From NCBI GenBank assembly GCA_946184925.1, contig CAMHHL010000008.1, positions 1-52,695 on the forward strand: a DNA stretch of 52,695 nt, written 5' to 3'. The position numbers and the translations under genes were made by a program. This document shows, piece after piece, positions 17,924-25,407 of this stretch. The notes beneath the pieces were generated by a model. The model was not told where the DNA came from. It did not search any database and saw only the letters and a list, made by a program, of their open reading frames with translations. Positions within the stretch are counted from its first letter, which is position 1; each line of letters opens with the position of its first letter. The DNA is from an uncultured Clostridia bacterium (GTDB lineage Bacteria; Bacillota; Clostridia; Oscillospirales; Acutalibacteraceae).

Positions 17924-18895
17924 CTATTCTTCAAGAAGAGCAAAAAGCTTGTTCTTGAAGGTATCGCTTTCTGTTTCTGTCGCGATGTAGAAGTTATAAT
18001 TATCAAAAGTCACCTGAGTATCATAGGTAAAACTTTTTTTATAGAGTATAACCTCACCGTAGGCTTCATCGTTATTCGTAATTACGCTCGCGTGACATGA
18101 CTCGGTCTTTTTGAGATAACCATCCCACAAGGCGCACGCAACGGCAACACCGTCGGGGCAATCGGCAAAGCTGTTTCCGCTTTCATCTTTATTAAACTCA
18201 TACAGTGCTCTGAAGGATTTTGACACAAACTCGGAAAGTCCGCCTTTTTTCTCCAGAGCATCAAGGTCAGTCTTGGTGAATAGAGTGTTATTTGTCATCA
18301 TATCTAGCCCGATTGCCGTAATCTCCACACCGGATTCAGTCAAAACCTTGTATGCCTCAGCGTCATGATAGACATTGAACTCAGCCACCGGAGTTGCGTT
18401 TCCCGAGCCAAACCCTGTCGTCCCCATTGACCAATACTTCTTGACTTGTTTCATTGTCTCCGGATCCCTGTCGAACGCAAGCGCAAGGTTTGTCGCGGGT
18501 CCGAGCTCGATAATCTCAACCTCACCCGGGTTAGCCTTGACAGTCTCCAAGATAAAATCAACTGCACTTTGCTTTTCAGCTTTTCTCTTGGGGTGAATCA
18601 GACCGGCGTCCCCCATTCCGTCCTTGCCGAAAACGCTGAAGGTCTCGCGCTTTTTTCCTGTATATGTTGCGGTTGCGCCTTTATAAACCGGAGCATCGCA
18701 GCCTGAAAGCTCCAACGTCATGAGCGCGTTGTCAACCGCTTGATTAATACTGACGTTGCCGGCACAAACAGTTACTCCGAGAATATCAACATTCTCCGCT
18801 TTTGCTGCCATTATCAGTCCTACAGCGTCATCTCCTGCCGTATCGGTATCAATTATTATCTTTCTTTTTTCCGAAGCTGTCTTTGCTTCTGTCAC
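17924..18895 (-). CDS. Inosine/uridine-preferring nucleoside hydrolase family protein (lipoprotein leader interrupted)
   Basis: Hydrolyses the N-glycosidic bond of nucleosides to base and ribose. The calcium-binding signature DTDTAGDDAVG near the N-terminus and a TNNTLFT-containing core are intact across 323 aa. The track start is a GTG without a ribosome site. In-frame upstream codons continue through a lipobox (FSVGC) and a hydrophobic signal segment, but an in-frame TAA at 18959-18961 cuts that leader (next entry). The family normally has both cytosolic and exported members; this one was clearly exported. As sequenced, it is either a pseudogene, a cytosolic protein from an internal start, or a sequencing error. 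It shares the bidirectional terminator at 17880-17907. Confidence 0.8.
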   Translation of the reverse strand: MTEAKTASEKRKIIIDTDTAGDDAVGLIMAAKAENVDILGVTVCAGNVSINQAVDNALMTLELSGCDAPVYKGATATYTGKKRETFSVFGKDGMGDAGLIHPKRKAEKQSAVDFILETVKANPGEVEIIELGPATNLALAFDRDPETMKQVKKYWSMGTTGFGSGNATPVAEFNVYHDAEAYKVLTESGVEITAIGLDMMTNNTLFTKTDLDALEKKGGLSEFVSKSFRALYEFNKDESGNSFADCPDGVAVACALWDGYLKKTESCHASVITNNDEAYGEVILYKKSFTYDTQVTFDNYNFYIATETESDTFKNKLFALLEE

Positions 18896-18997
18896 TGACG
18901 TGTCGGTTGTTGTATTATTCTGAGATTTTGTATTTGTACAGCCGACCGAAAAAACACATTACAAAACCAGTGACGTTGCAATTATTTTTTTAAACAA
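18896..18997 (-). pseudogene. Interrupted lipoprotein signal peptide of the nucleoside hydrolase
   Basis: Reading in the hydrolase frame from a TTG at 18997, preceded by AAAGGGG with a 9-nt gap, gives LFKKIIATSLVL, then TAA, then CVFSVGCTNTKSQNN. Basic n-region, hydrophobic h-region, lipobox VGC and Thr/Asn/Ser-rich linker are all in place, and only one codon is wrong. A single-base change (for example TTA or CAA to TAA) would explain it. Confidence 0.65.
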
Positions 18998-19090
18998 TTC
19001 TTTTATCCCCTTTATGGTAAAATTACGTTAGCACCGAAACTATGGTTTATTCTATCACAAAAGCCACACAACTACAATACATTTTATGTA

Positions 19091-19118
19091 AAAAGGCTGT
19101 CGCAAACGCGACAGCCTT
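19091..19118 (-). terminator. Terminator of the 213-aa membrane protein gene
   Basis: AAGGCTGTCGC / GCGACAGCCTT stem with a 4-nt loop; the minus strand continues with TTTTTAC. Confidence 0.8.
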
Positions 19119-19143
19119 AACAGTGCTTTTAACCTTGCGGATA

Positions 19144-19785
19144 TTAAGCCAGCATAGCCTTTGTCTTGCTGAGGAATGAGAGATAAAGGAAATACTGAAC
19201 GATGCTGATGATACCTGAAATAATAGCGATGATTGCGGCAGCAACTGTAACACCGGTGTTGGTAAAGATCATTGAAAGGATTTTTGCAATAACAACAAGC
19301 GCATAAGAAACAATGATAAGCATGTAGAGTGTAGCACCCTTGTTCTGAACGTCAACGTTGCCAACCTTATTAGCGAGGTTGATGCATCCCTGAATGACGA
19401 AGATTGTGATGAAGAGGTTAACTACATCGGAAACAATTGTAACGATTGTCTGGAAGGTGTTGTTGTTTGAGAAGAAGCCGCCGATGAAAGAAAGCACAAT
19501 TCCTGCAATAATAAGGAAGAATGCGGTCTTGAATGAGGGCTCATCCTTTGAAGCCTTGTTAACACCGATAATCATGATGATAAAAGCGATGATAGCAAGA
19601 ACGCCTGCGGCGAGAGCGAATACGAGAAGTCCGCCGCCGGAAACAGCTAAACCTGCTCCGCTTTTAGACTTGATGACAAAAAAGCCGAAAACAATCATAA
19701 GCGTGCTGCAGATTGAAGCGATAAGCGCCAGAATCTCGGCAGTAAAGATTTTCTTTACGCCTTCATAAGCATTTGTTAATTTCAT
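19144..19785 (-). CDS. Multipass membrane protein of unknown function
   Basis: 213 aa with about five or six transmembrane segments (near 14-38, 52-73, 87-104, 110-133, 153-172, 178-205) and short loops. A Gly-rich stretch (SGGGLLVFALAAG) and the polar loop GVNKASKDEPS are the only distinctive parts. I do not recognise the family. AAAGGAG precedes the ATG, a consensus promoter lies upstream and a strong terminator downstream, so it is an independently expressed gene. Confidence 0.75.
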   Translation of the reverse strand: MKLTNAYEGVKKIFTAEILALIASICSTLMIVFGFFVIKSKSGAGLAVSGGGLLVFALAAGVLAIIAFIIMIIGVNKASKDEPSFKTAFFLIIAGIVLSFIGGFFSNNNTFQTIVTIVSDVVNLFITIFVIQGCINLANKVGNVDVQNKGATLYMLIIVSYALVVIAKILSMIFTNTGVTVAAAIIAIISGIISIVQYFLYLSFLSKTKAMLA

Positions 19786-19843
19786 TTCATTTTCTCCTTT
19801 AAAAAGATTTTTTAAACAACAAATTAATGCTGTTTTAAATGTG

Positions 19844-19878
19844 ATAAGATTATGCGAAAACCAATCGCATACTCTTAT
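19844..19878 (-). promoter_or_regulatory. Leader hairpin of the 213-aa membrane protein mRNA
   Basis: ATAAGA-x-TATGCGA pairs with TCGCATA-x-TCTTAT, 13 pairs with one mismatch and a short loop. It begins a few nucleotides after the predicted transcription start. It could stabilise the 5' end or be an operator read as DNA. Confidence 0.5.
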
Positions 19879-19887
19879 TCGTAAAGT

Positions 19888-19916
19888 ATTATAACAGATA
19901 TTTGCGACATTTTCAA
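19888..19916 (-). promoter_or_regulatory. Promoter of the 213-aa membrane protein
   Basis: Minus strand TTGAAA, 17-nt spacer, TATAAT. Near-consensus. Confidence 0.75.
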
Positions 19917-19953
19917 GTGTTTTATTGTATTAATATGTAAAAGCGCAAAAAGA

Positions 19954-20359
19954 TTATTCAGAACCTTTGAGATCTTCGACCATATCAATCTTTTTGTTTC
20001 GCCGAGCGACCATCAGGCTGACAAGCAGCGATACGCCGAAGGTAAGCATAACCGAAACGCCATAGGTGAGCAAGCCGAGCATAAGCCTTGTCGAGGTTTT
20101 CATCGAGCATATCATCGGTGATTAACATTTTGCGAAGGCTTTCGTCAAAAAACTCTTTTGGTACGGTGGTTTTTTTGAGCTCCTTAATATAGGTATACTC
20201 AATCCTGTTACGCATCACGCTTCTCAGCTTCTTCGGAGAAATATATGCGTATCCAAAGGTGGTATAGTCCGGCATCAGCTGGTTTTTGTCGGCAACGCAA
20301 ATCATATGCTCGCCGCTCGTGTATGTTCTTGTAACGTTTTCAAATTCTACAATAGCCAT
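19954..20359 (-). pseudogene. Relic of an ABC transporter: ATPase N-terminus fused to FtsX-type permease fragments
   Basis: The ATG at 20359 (GGAG upstream) opens with MAIVEFENVTRTYTSGEH, the typical first strand of a MacB/LolD-type ATPase. There is no Walker A. The text jumps to permease-like sequence (MPDYTTFGYAYIS ... EYTYIKEL ... ITDDMLDENLD). The track frame then ends in junk (ARLAHLWRFG...), while a neighbouring frame from about 20103 gives RLMLGLLTYGVSVMLTFGVSL ... VARRNKKIDMVEDLKGSE-stop, a textbook FtsX C-terminus, ending at 19954. The gene therefore has at least one large internal deletion (ATPase to permease) and a frameshift. It cannot make a working transporter. It may still be transcribed from the strong promoter upstream. 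Confidence 0.8.
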
Positions 20360-20375
20360 ATGATTCTCCAATTCG

Positions 20376-20455
20376 GTTAGCTAACGCTAACTAACGCTTT
20401 CGAAATAAACGCTTGCGCCTTGAGCAACGCAAGCGAGTGGTTAGCTTGACCTAAC
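20376..20455 (-). promoter_or_regulatory. GTTAG-repeat operator-like region and leader hairpin upstream of the ABC relic
   Basis: GTTAG-N6-CTAAC (20440-20455) sits at the likely transcription start. A perfect 10-bp palindrome GTTAGCTAAC lies at 20376-20385, with further CTAAC repeats next to it. Between them CGCTTGCG / CGCAAGCG (20410-20417 and 20428-20435) can form a hairpin. This looks like a repressor-controlled leader; the regulator is not in the window. Confidence 0.55.
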
Positions 20456-20458
20456 TAT

Positions 20459-20486
20459 ATTATACAACATCAGTTATTTTTGTCAA
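20459..20486 (-). promoter_or_regulatory. Consensus promoter in front of the ABC relic
   Basis: Minus strand TTGACA, 16-nt spacer, TATAAT. Both hexamers are perfect. Confidence 0.8.
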
Positions 20487-20528
20487 GAAAGAATTGAAAA
20501 CAATCAAAGCTGTTAAATATTTAAGAAA

Positions 20529-20553
20529 TTATAATTCTAATATAGAATTATAA
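20529..20553 (-). terminator. A/T-rich hairpin at the dinB 3' end
   Basis: TTATAATTCTA-ATA-TAGAATTATAA, an 11-bp perfect stem five bases past the dinB stop. It is A/T-rich and lacks a T run, so termination is uncertain. Sixteen bases of it recur at 49981. Confidence 0.4.
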
Positions 20554-20557
20554 CATG

Positions 20558-21775
20558 CTATCTTCGATGCTTTCTCATATATTCCGCAGTTCTGTGAAGA
20601 GTTTCGGCGTTATAAATCTGCTCAACATGACCTGCAAAGTCAAGTCCGTAGCGGTTTTGCATAGCGTCAAACTGAGCTTTTAGCTCCGCTTCACGGTTCA
20701 GGCGTGAGGTTTCGAGATAATCCTCGAGTGAAAGCTGACGTTCCGTTTCGTCAGAGAGATTGTATATACCTGCTCCGATGAGACGAATCGGGCGTTTTTC
20801 GACCTCGCGAAAAAGTAATGAAGCCTCGCGGAAGATGTCAAGCGCTGTATCGCACTGAACAGGACTTTTTGAGCGCGATATGCTTTTCATATCCGAAAAA
20901 GTGATTTTGAGCGAAACGCCGTTTCCATGAAGCCCATGACGCTTTGCTCTATGTTCAACGCAAAGTGAAATCAGAAACAACACATCCCCGAGCAGTACTT
21001 CGTCGAAAACATCCTGCTGAAAGGTCAGCTCGCGGCTGATTGATTTTGCATTCTGAGGCAAATACGGAGTGACCTTGCGGTTATCTATTCCGAAGGAGAG
21101 CTGAGCGAGCCACCTTCCCTGCTTGCCAAGCAGGCGAGCGACTTCGTCCTGCTTTTGTTGAATATCCCTGACGGTGTGAATCCCGGCAGCGTGAAGCTTT
21201 TCTGCGGTTTTTTCGCCGACGGTGTAAAGCTCGCGAACATCACGGTCAATCATCAATTCAACGAACGCTTTCTCGTCCGGAATCTCAAAATAACCGTCGG
21301 GCTTTTTCTCCTCACTGGCGGTTTTCGCGGCAGTTTTTGAATATGCGACACCAACGGAACAGGTCAGCCCGAGCTCAGCAAAAGTTCTGCGCTTGATTGT
21401 CCGGGCAATCTCACAAGCGCCGTCAAAGCTTCCTGCGCGTTCCGTAACATCGAGATATGCCTCATCAAGCGCTATCGCCTCGGACGCGGTTGCATAGGAA
21501 TCCCATATTTCATGAAGCGCGGCGGAGACAGCCCTGTATTTCTCAAAATTCGGATGCATATAAATTCCGCCGGGGCAGCGCATATACGCCTCTTTGATAT
21601 TCATTCCGGACCGAACACCGTATTTTCTGGCTTCGTAGCTGCATGTCGCGGCGACACCGCGCTCGTTCGGGAGCGAACCGATTATTAGCGGCTTTCCCCG
21701 CAGTGAGGGATTATCTCGTATCTCTACGGAAGCATAGAAAGCGTCCATATCAACGTGTATTATAATTTGATTCAT
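20558..21775 (-). CDS. dinB: DNA polymerase IV (Y-family translesion polymerase)
   Basis: 405 aa, the usual length of DinB. The catalytic carboxylates are visible as D9-x-D11 in HVDMDAFYASVE and D104-E105 in ALDEAYLDVT. SYEARKYGVRSGM is the palm/finger signature, a helix-hairpin-helix thumb (LYTVGEKTAEKLHAAGI) follows, and QLSLEDYLE near 330-340 resembles a sliding-clamp binding site. It copies past DNA lesions with low fidelity. GGAGGA lies before the ATG. It follows the alkD-like gene by 42 nt, so the two probably form a damage-tolerance operon. No LexA-like box was seen upstream. Confidence 0.93.
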   Translation of the reverse strand: MNQIIIHVDMDAFYASVEIRDNPSLRGKPLIIGSLPNERGVAATCSYEARKYGVRSGMNIKEAYMRCPGGIYMHPNFEKYRAVSAALHEIWDSYATASEAIALDEAYLDVTERAGSFDGACEIARTIKRRTFAELGLTCSVGVAYSKTAAKTASEEKKPDGYFEIPDEKAFVELMIDRDVRELYTVGEKTAEKLHAAGIHTVRDIQQKQDEVARLLGKQGRWLAQLSFGIDNRKVTPYLPQNAKSISRELTFQQDVFDEVLLGDVLFLISLCVEHRAKRHGLHGNGVSLKITFSDMKSISRSKSPVQCDTALDIFREASLLFREVEKRPIRLIGAGIYNLSDETERQLSLEDYLETSRLNREAELKAQFDAMQNRYGLDFAGHVEQIYNAETLHRTAEYMRKHRR

Positions 21776-21817
21776 ACTTTCTCCTCCGTAAAAAAATTTT
21801 GGAATTATACCGCTCCC

Positions 21818-22510
21818 CTATTTTCCGGAAATTTTCAGAGTTCTGAGATATTCCTTCTGTTCGGGAGAAATTCTAAAGCTCTCTATGCTCTTCTGAATTG
21901 TTTTATTATGTGTCCAAGTATCAAGTTTTTTCTCTTTGAGAAATATAACAGCACTGTCGTACTGTTTTGCCAGCGCTGTCGCAAAATACCAAGCTATCAT
22001 CATATTGATGTAGTATTCATCACTGCGGACGGATGCAACCATATTCAGATAGTCAGGGCTGAAAGCATCATCAAGGAAGTGTTCCATCAGCATTTTGATT
22101 CCGAAACGAACTGTATATGTATCGGGACTGTTTAACCAATCGCTGATGAACGGAAGCAGCTCTTCCGTATGCTTTTTGAACGCCTTTGGTGAAAGCTGAT
22201 CGCAGGTCGCCCAATTGTCTATATATGGCAGAAACTCGTTGAGCCCGGCAATCGCCGTATCAAAGTCCTTAATAAGCGATATTATAAACGCGTGGAGTTG
22301 ATTTTCATCAAAATACCGATGAGGAAGATCTGAAAGAAACGTATCAACATCATTCCTCTTTGACAGCTCCTTCGCAAAGGAACGCAGCTCAGGAGTGCGA
22401 ACTCCGACAAAAGACGATTTTTCAACAGTCGGAATAAGCTTGCTCTGGAATTCAAGATACTGCACATCACGCAGCGCAAAAAGGCGGTCTCTGATTTCAC
22501 TGATAATCAT
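21818..22510 (-). CDS. AlkD-like DNA alkylation repair protein
   Basis: 230 aa, all helical HEAT-like repeats as in AlkD DNA glycosylases, which remove N3- and N7-alkylated bases without base flipping. Family marks are VRTPELRSFAKEL near the start, DNWATCD in the middle, YTVRFGIKMLMEHFLD, YYINMMIAWYFATAL and THNKTIQKSIES at the end. The Trp and Asp of DNWATCD fit the DNA-binding cleft. GGAGGA precedes the ATG. It is upstream of dinB in the same transcript. Confidence 0.88.
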   Translation of the reverse strand: MIISEIRDRLFALRDVQYLEFQSKLIPTVEKSSFVGVRTPELRSFAKELSKRNDVDTFLSDLPHRYFDENQLHAFIISLIKDFDTAIAGLNEFLPYIDNWATCDQLSPKAFKKHTEELLPFISDWLNSPDTYTVRFGIKMLMEHFLDDAFSPDYLNMVASVRSDEYYINMMIAWYFATALAKQYDSAVIFLKEKKLDTWTHNKTIQKSIESFRISPEQKEYLRTLKISGK

Positions 22511-22589
22511 TTTATCCTCCGGTTATATTGATTTTTTTGACAGAATATATATAATTAGTGTATCAAAGAAACGAAAACAGGTGATGAAA

Positions 22590-23444
22590 ATGAGCATAAA
22601 CGAACATACCGGTCTCGCGGAGAGCTTCAAGTCTGCCGGCTTTTCAGCTCAGGAAACGACAGCCGTACTGACTGAAATCGCAAAAATGCGCGCCGAGGAA
22701 AAATCCTTCGCCGAAAAGCTGGAAAAGGACTGGTCGGCAGCTGTCCTAGCGTCGGAATGCTTCTATGCAATTCTCGGTCAGGTAAACGAAGTGTTCACAA
22801 AATATGTCAAAGCCATGTCAGACGAATCATTCGAACCAAAGCGTCACACATACACCGCCCTGAGCAGACTGCAAAGGCGTGCCGCTCAGCAATATATGGA
22901 GATAATCACGCTGGTCAAGAACGGTTTCTCCGACGGCGCGTTCGCAAGATGGCGCTCAATGTATGAGCTTTCGGTCATCAGCTCGTTTATACTGAAATAT
23001 GGCGAAGCTGTCGCCGAAAAATTCATCGAAGCGTCGGAATCGCAGGACAGATACGACTGGGCGATGGCATGCGGCGAGTTTCCGGAGACAAAACGTCACG
23101 TAACCTTCGGCGATATACTGAAGCTATGCGACATGGACACCGAAGTATGGAGAGATAATTACACCGTAGCAAACCAGACGGTTCACGCGTCACCGCAAGG
23201 GACCTTCGGACGGTTGGGCACTCCGGACGGAGAAAAGTTAAACTCCGGACGAAGCGAATACGGTATAGCCGCTCCGGCGATCCAGAGTGCAAACACACTC
23301 GCGCTTGTATCATCAATGTTATTCTCGGTTTTCCCCGAAGAGGACACAATGGAGAAAATGTCGCTTGCCGTAAAATGGCTTGAACAGCTGATAGACATAT
23401 ATTCCGATACTCACGATAAGCTTTTCCCTGATGACGATAACTAG
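22590..23444 (+). CDS. DUF5677-like protein of unknown function
   Basis: 284 aa from MSINEHTGL at 22590; the track start (22395) runs back through the alkD gene on the other strand and is rejected. An ATG two codons earlier is also possible. Mostly helical, with a central segment ARWRSMYELSVISSFI and RYDWAMACGEF, followed by VANQTVHASPQGTFGRLG, which resemble DUF5677 proteins. No catalytic function is known to me. No membrane segment. A weak promoter (TTGACA at 22536-22541) faces it. It stands alone between two minus-strand operons and ends at a hairpin. Confidence 0.7.
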   Translation: MSINEHTGLAESFKSAGFSAQETTAVLTEIAKMRAEEKSFAEKLEKDWSAAVLASECFYAILGQVNEVFTKYVKAMSDESFEPKRHTYTALSRLQRRAAQQYMEIITLVKNGFSDGAFARWRSMYELSVISSFILKYGEAVAEKFIEASESQDRYDWAMACGEFPETKRHVTFGDILKLCDMDTEVWRDNYTVANQTVHASPQGTFGRLGTPDGEKLNSGRSEYGIAAPAIQSANTLALVSSMLFSVFPEEDTMEKMSLAVKWLEQLIDIYSDTHDKLFPDDDN

Positions 23445-23451
23445 TTCAAAT

Positions 23452-23476
23452 GAGCCGTCGCGTAAAGCGGCGGCTC
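23452..23476. terminator. Hairpin between convergent genes
   Basis: GAGCCGTCGC / GCGGCGGCTC with a 5-nt loop. The T tracts are short on both sides, but its place between the DUF5677-like gene and the NRPS operon end suggests bidirectional termination. Confidence 0.6.
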
Positions 23477-23491
23477 GGTTGAATATATTGA

Positions 23492-24985
23492 CTAAGTGTT
23501 TTCCGAGGTTGCCGGTTCAGGCGACCTCTTTTTTCCGTTGTATTTTAGGCAGAGCATTGTAAGGTCGTCAAAGCGCTCTGCTTCGCCGACGAAATCCGAA
23601 ACGGAGTTCGCGACATTATTGATAATATCCTTGGGTGAAGCCGACGGGTTTATATTCAGCGCGGCAGTCATGCGCTCCGTTCCGAAGAGTTCTTCATTAT
23701 TATTGTGAGCTTCGGGAATTCCGTCGGTATATACGAACAGAGACTCGCCTTCGCGAAGTGTAAACTCATAGTCGGAAAACTTAACACCTGAAATTCCGCC
23801 GAGAACAAAGCCGTGCCTGTCCTTGAGAACCTCAAACTCACCGTCAATCTTGCGAACCGCAGGATATTCGTGACCTGCGTTCGCCGCGATCACCTTACCC
23901 GAATCAATCTCCAGAATTCCAAGCCAAACGGTGACAAACATATCGGCAACGTTATTTGAACAGATTCTCTCGTTGACGAAGCTGAGAATTTCAGAAGGAG
24001 TTCCACCCATCATAGCCCTGTCGCTGATGAGGATTTTCGACGCCATCATAAAAAGCGCGGCAGGAATTCCCTTTCCCGAGACGTCAGCTATAACCATAGC
24101 AAGGTGATTGTCGTCAATCAGGAAAAAGTCATAGAAATCTCCGCCAACCTCGCGCGCCGTGTGCATTGCGGCGTATATATCGAACTCGTCATTATCGGGA
24201 AAAGCCGGGAAAATTGTCGGAACCATGCCCTGCTGAATCTGCGTTGCAGTGTTGAGCTCGCTTTTGGCGCTTGCCGACGCACGGGATATTTCAGCCTGCT
24301 CTATTACCATTTTGTGACCGTGCTTTGCAATAAGCACGGATATCATCGAAATAATTCCAAACACGAGCAGTCTCGGCAAAAATCCGTGAACCATTACTCT
24401 GAACACTATCGTTGCAAAATCGGTGTCAATCGCGGTAACGGTTGAACGAAGATTGTCGTGAATAATGAGCAGCGAACCCTCCGCAGGATTCGGATAAAAA
24501 TTGAGGTCAATTACACCGTAGAATATTGTCGAAAACGACGCCAAAGCAAGCATGACAATCGAAATCAAGGCAATATTCAGCGTGAAGCCCTTGGAGAAAT
24601 ATCTGCTCGACAGGAGCACGGGCAGCACCATAATCAGGATTACGTTATGGTTAAGCACGCTGAAAAGCCGCGTGCACACCAGCAGGAACGCAATCACCAT
24701 AACATATTTTAACCAACGCTTTTTGCCGTTGAATATTTTGTACAGAATATATGTTACGATAAGCTCCGCAAGTCCCTGAATCGAGAGAATATTCATCCGC
24801 GTCTTGTCGATTGTAAAGATACCGAACAGATTGAGAACCCACGAAACAGCAAGCACAACAGCGCTCGCCAGCAGTACATAAGAAACCAAGTCGTTGGACT
24901 GGATTTCATTCTGCTCAAATATTTCTTTAGTATCATCTGAACCGTAAACCGAAAAGACAGAGCGGATTTTTTTAGCTACTGCCAT
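23492..24985 (-). CDS. Membrane PP2C-type serine phosphatase (SpoIIE/RsbU family), last gene of the NRPS-like operon
   Basis: 497 aa. The N-terminal ~230 residues hold about six transmembrane helices with no large outer domain. A linker NTATQIQQGMVPTIFPAFP leads into a PP2C domain with EVGGDFYDFFLIDDNH, ADVSGKGIPAALFM, NAGHEYP, VYTDGIPEA and RFDDLTML. Predicted to dephosphorylate a STAS protein, most simply the one at 30063-30359 in the same operon, in response to a membrane signal. It starts 3 nt after the RsbW-like gene; GGGGTGAG precedes the ATG. Confidence 0.92.
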   Translation of the reverse strand: MAVAKKIRSVFSVYGSDDTKEIFEQNEIQSNDLVSYVLLASAVVLAVSWVLNLFGIFTIDKTRMNILSIQGLAELIVTYILYKIFNGKKRWLKYVMVIAFLLVCTRLFSVLNHNVILIMVLPVLLSSRYFSKGFTLNIALISIVMLALASFSTIFYGVIDLNFYPNPAEGSLLIIHDNLRSTVTAIDTDFATIVFRVMVHGFLPRLLVFGIISMISVLIAKHGHKMVIEQAEISRASASAKSELNTATQIQQGMVPTIFPAFPDNDEFDIYAAMHTAREVGGDFYDFFLIDDNHLAMVIADVSGKGIPAALFMMASKILISDRAMMGGTPSEILSFVNERICSNNVADMFVTVWLGILEIDSGKVIAANAGHEYPAVRKIDGEFEVLKDRHGFVLGGISGVKFSDYEFTLREGESLFVYTDGIPEAHNNNEELFGTERMTAALNINPSASPKDIINNVANSVSDFVGEAERFDDLTMLCLKYNGKKRSPEPATSENT

Positions 24986-24988
24986 AAC

Positions 24989-25399
24989 TCACCCCAGATG
25001 TTTTTTAATCTTAAGGATATTGCTGCCGTCCTTATACTCATAGTCGACCATATTCATCGACTTCTTGACAAGAAAGATTCCGAGACCGCCGATTTGTCTC
25101 TCCTCTGCGGAGAGCGTCGTGTCAGGATCGGCTGTTTCAAGCGGATTGAACGGCTTGCCGTTGTCGATAAATGTGATTATCACGGCAAGGGGGTCATCCT
25201 CAAGCTCGAAACGAACAGTAGCGTCGCCCTTGTTGGGGTTATACGCATATCTCGCTATGTTGCCGAAGAGTTCGTCAATCGCGATATCAATCTGCATCTG
25301 AGCTTTCATGGGGCAGCCGAGAGCTTCAAGCTCATCGTTGATAAAATCTGTAACTGTTTCTATATTTTCTATTGCAGCTTCAATAGTCAGTTCTTTCAT
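24989..25399 (-). CDS. RsbW/SpoIIAB-like serine kinase (anti-sigma-type HATPase)
   Basis: 136 aa, a stand-alone GHKL ATPase domain. N box IDIAIDELFGNIARYAY, G1 box FIDNGKPFNP and G2 box IGGLGIFLVKKSM are complete. RsbW-type proteins bind a client and phosphorylate a serine on the matching STAS protein. It lies 8 nt after the carboxylesterase and 3 nt before the PP2C gene, so kinase and phosphatase are made together. 24 of its features recur in the homologue at 50081-50491 (same ending NILKIKK/NILTIKK type). No sigma factor is next to it, so its client is open. Confidence 0.92.
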   Translation of the reverse strand: MKELTIEAAIENIETVTDFINDELEALGCPMKAQMQIDIAIDELFGNIARYAYNPNKGDATVRFELEDDPLAVIITFIDNGKPFNPLETADPDTTLSAEERQIGGLGIFLVKKSMNMVDYEYKDGSNILKIKKHLG

Positions 25400-25407
25400 T
25401 GAATCAC

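Noticed and set aside
21818-22585. Possible LexA/SOS box in front of the alkD-dinB pair
   Set aside because: I looked for GAAC-N4-GTTC type and related palindromes upstream of 22510 and found none.
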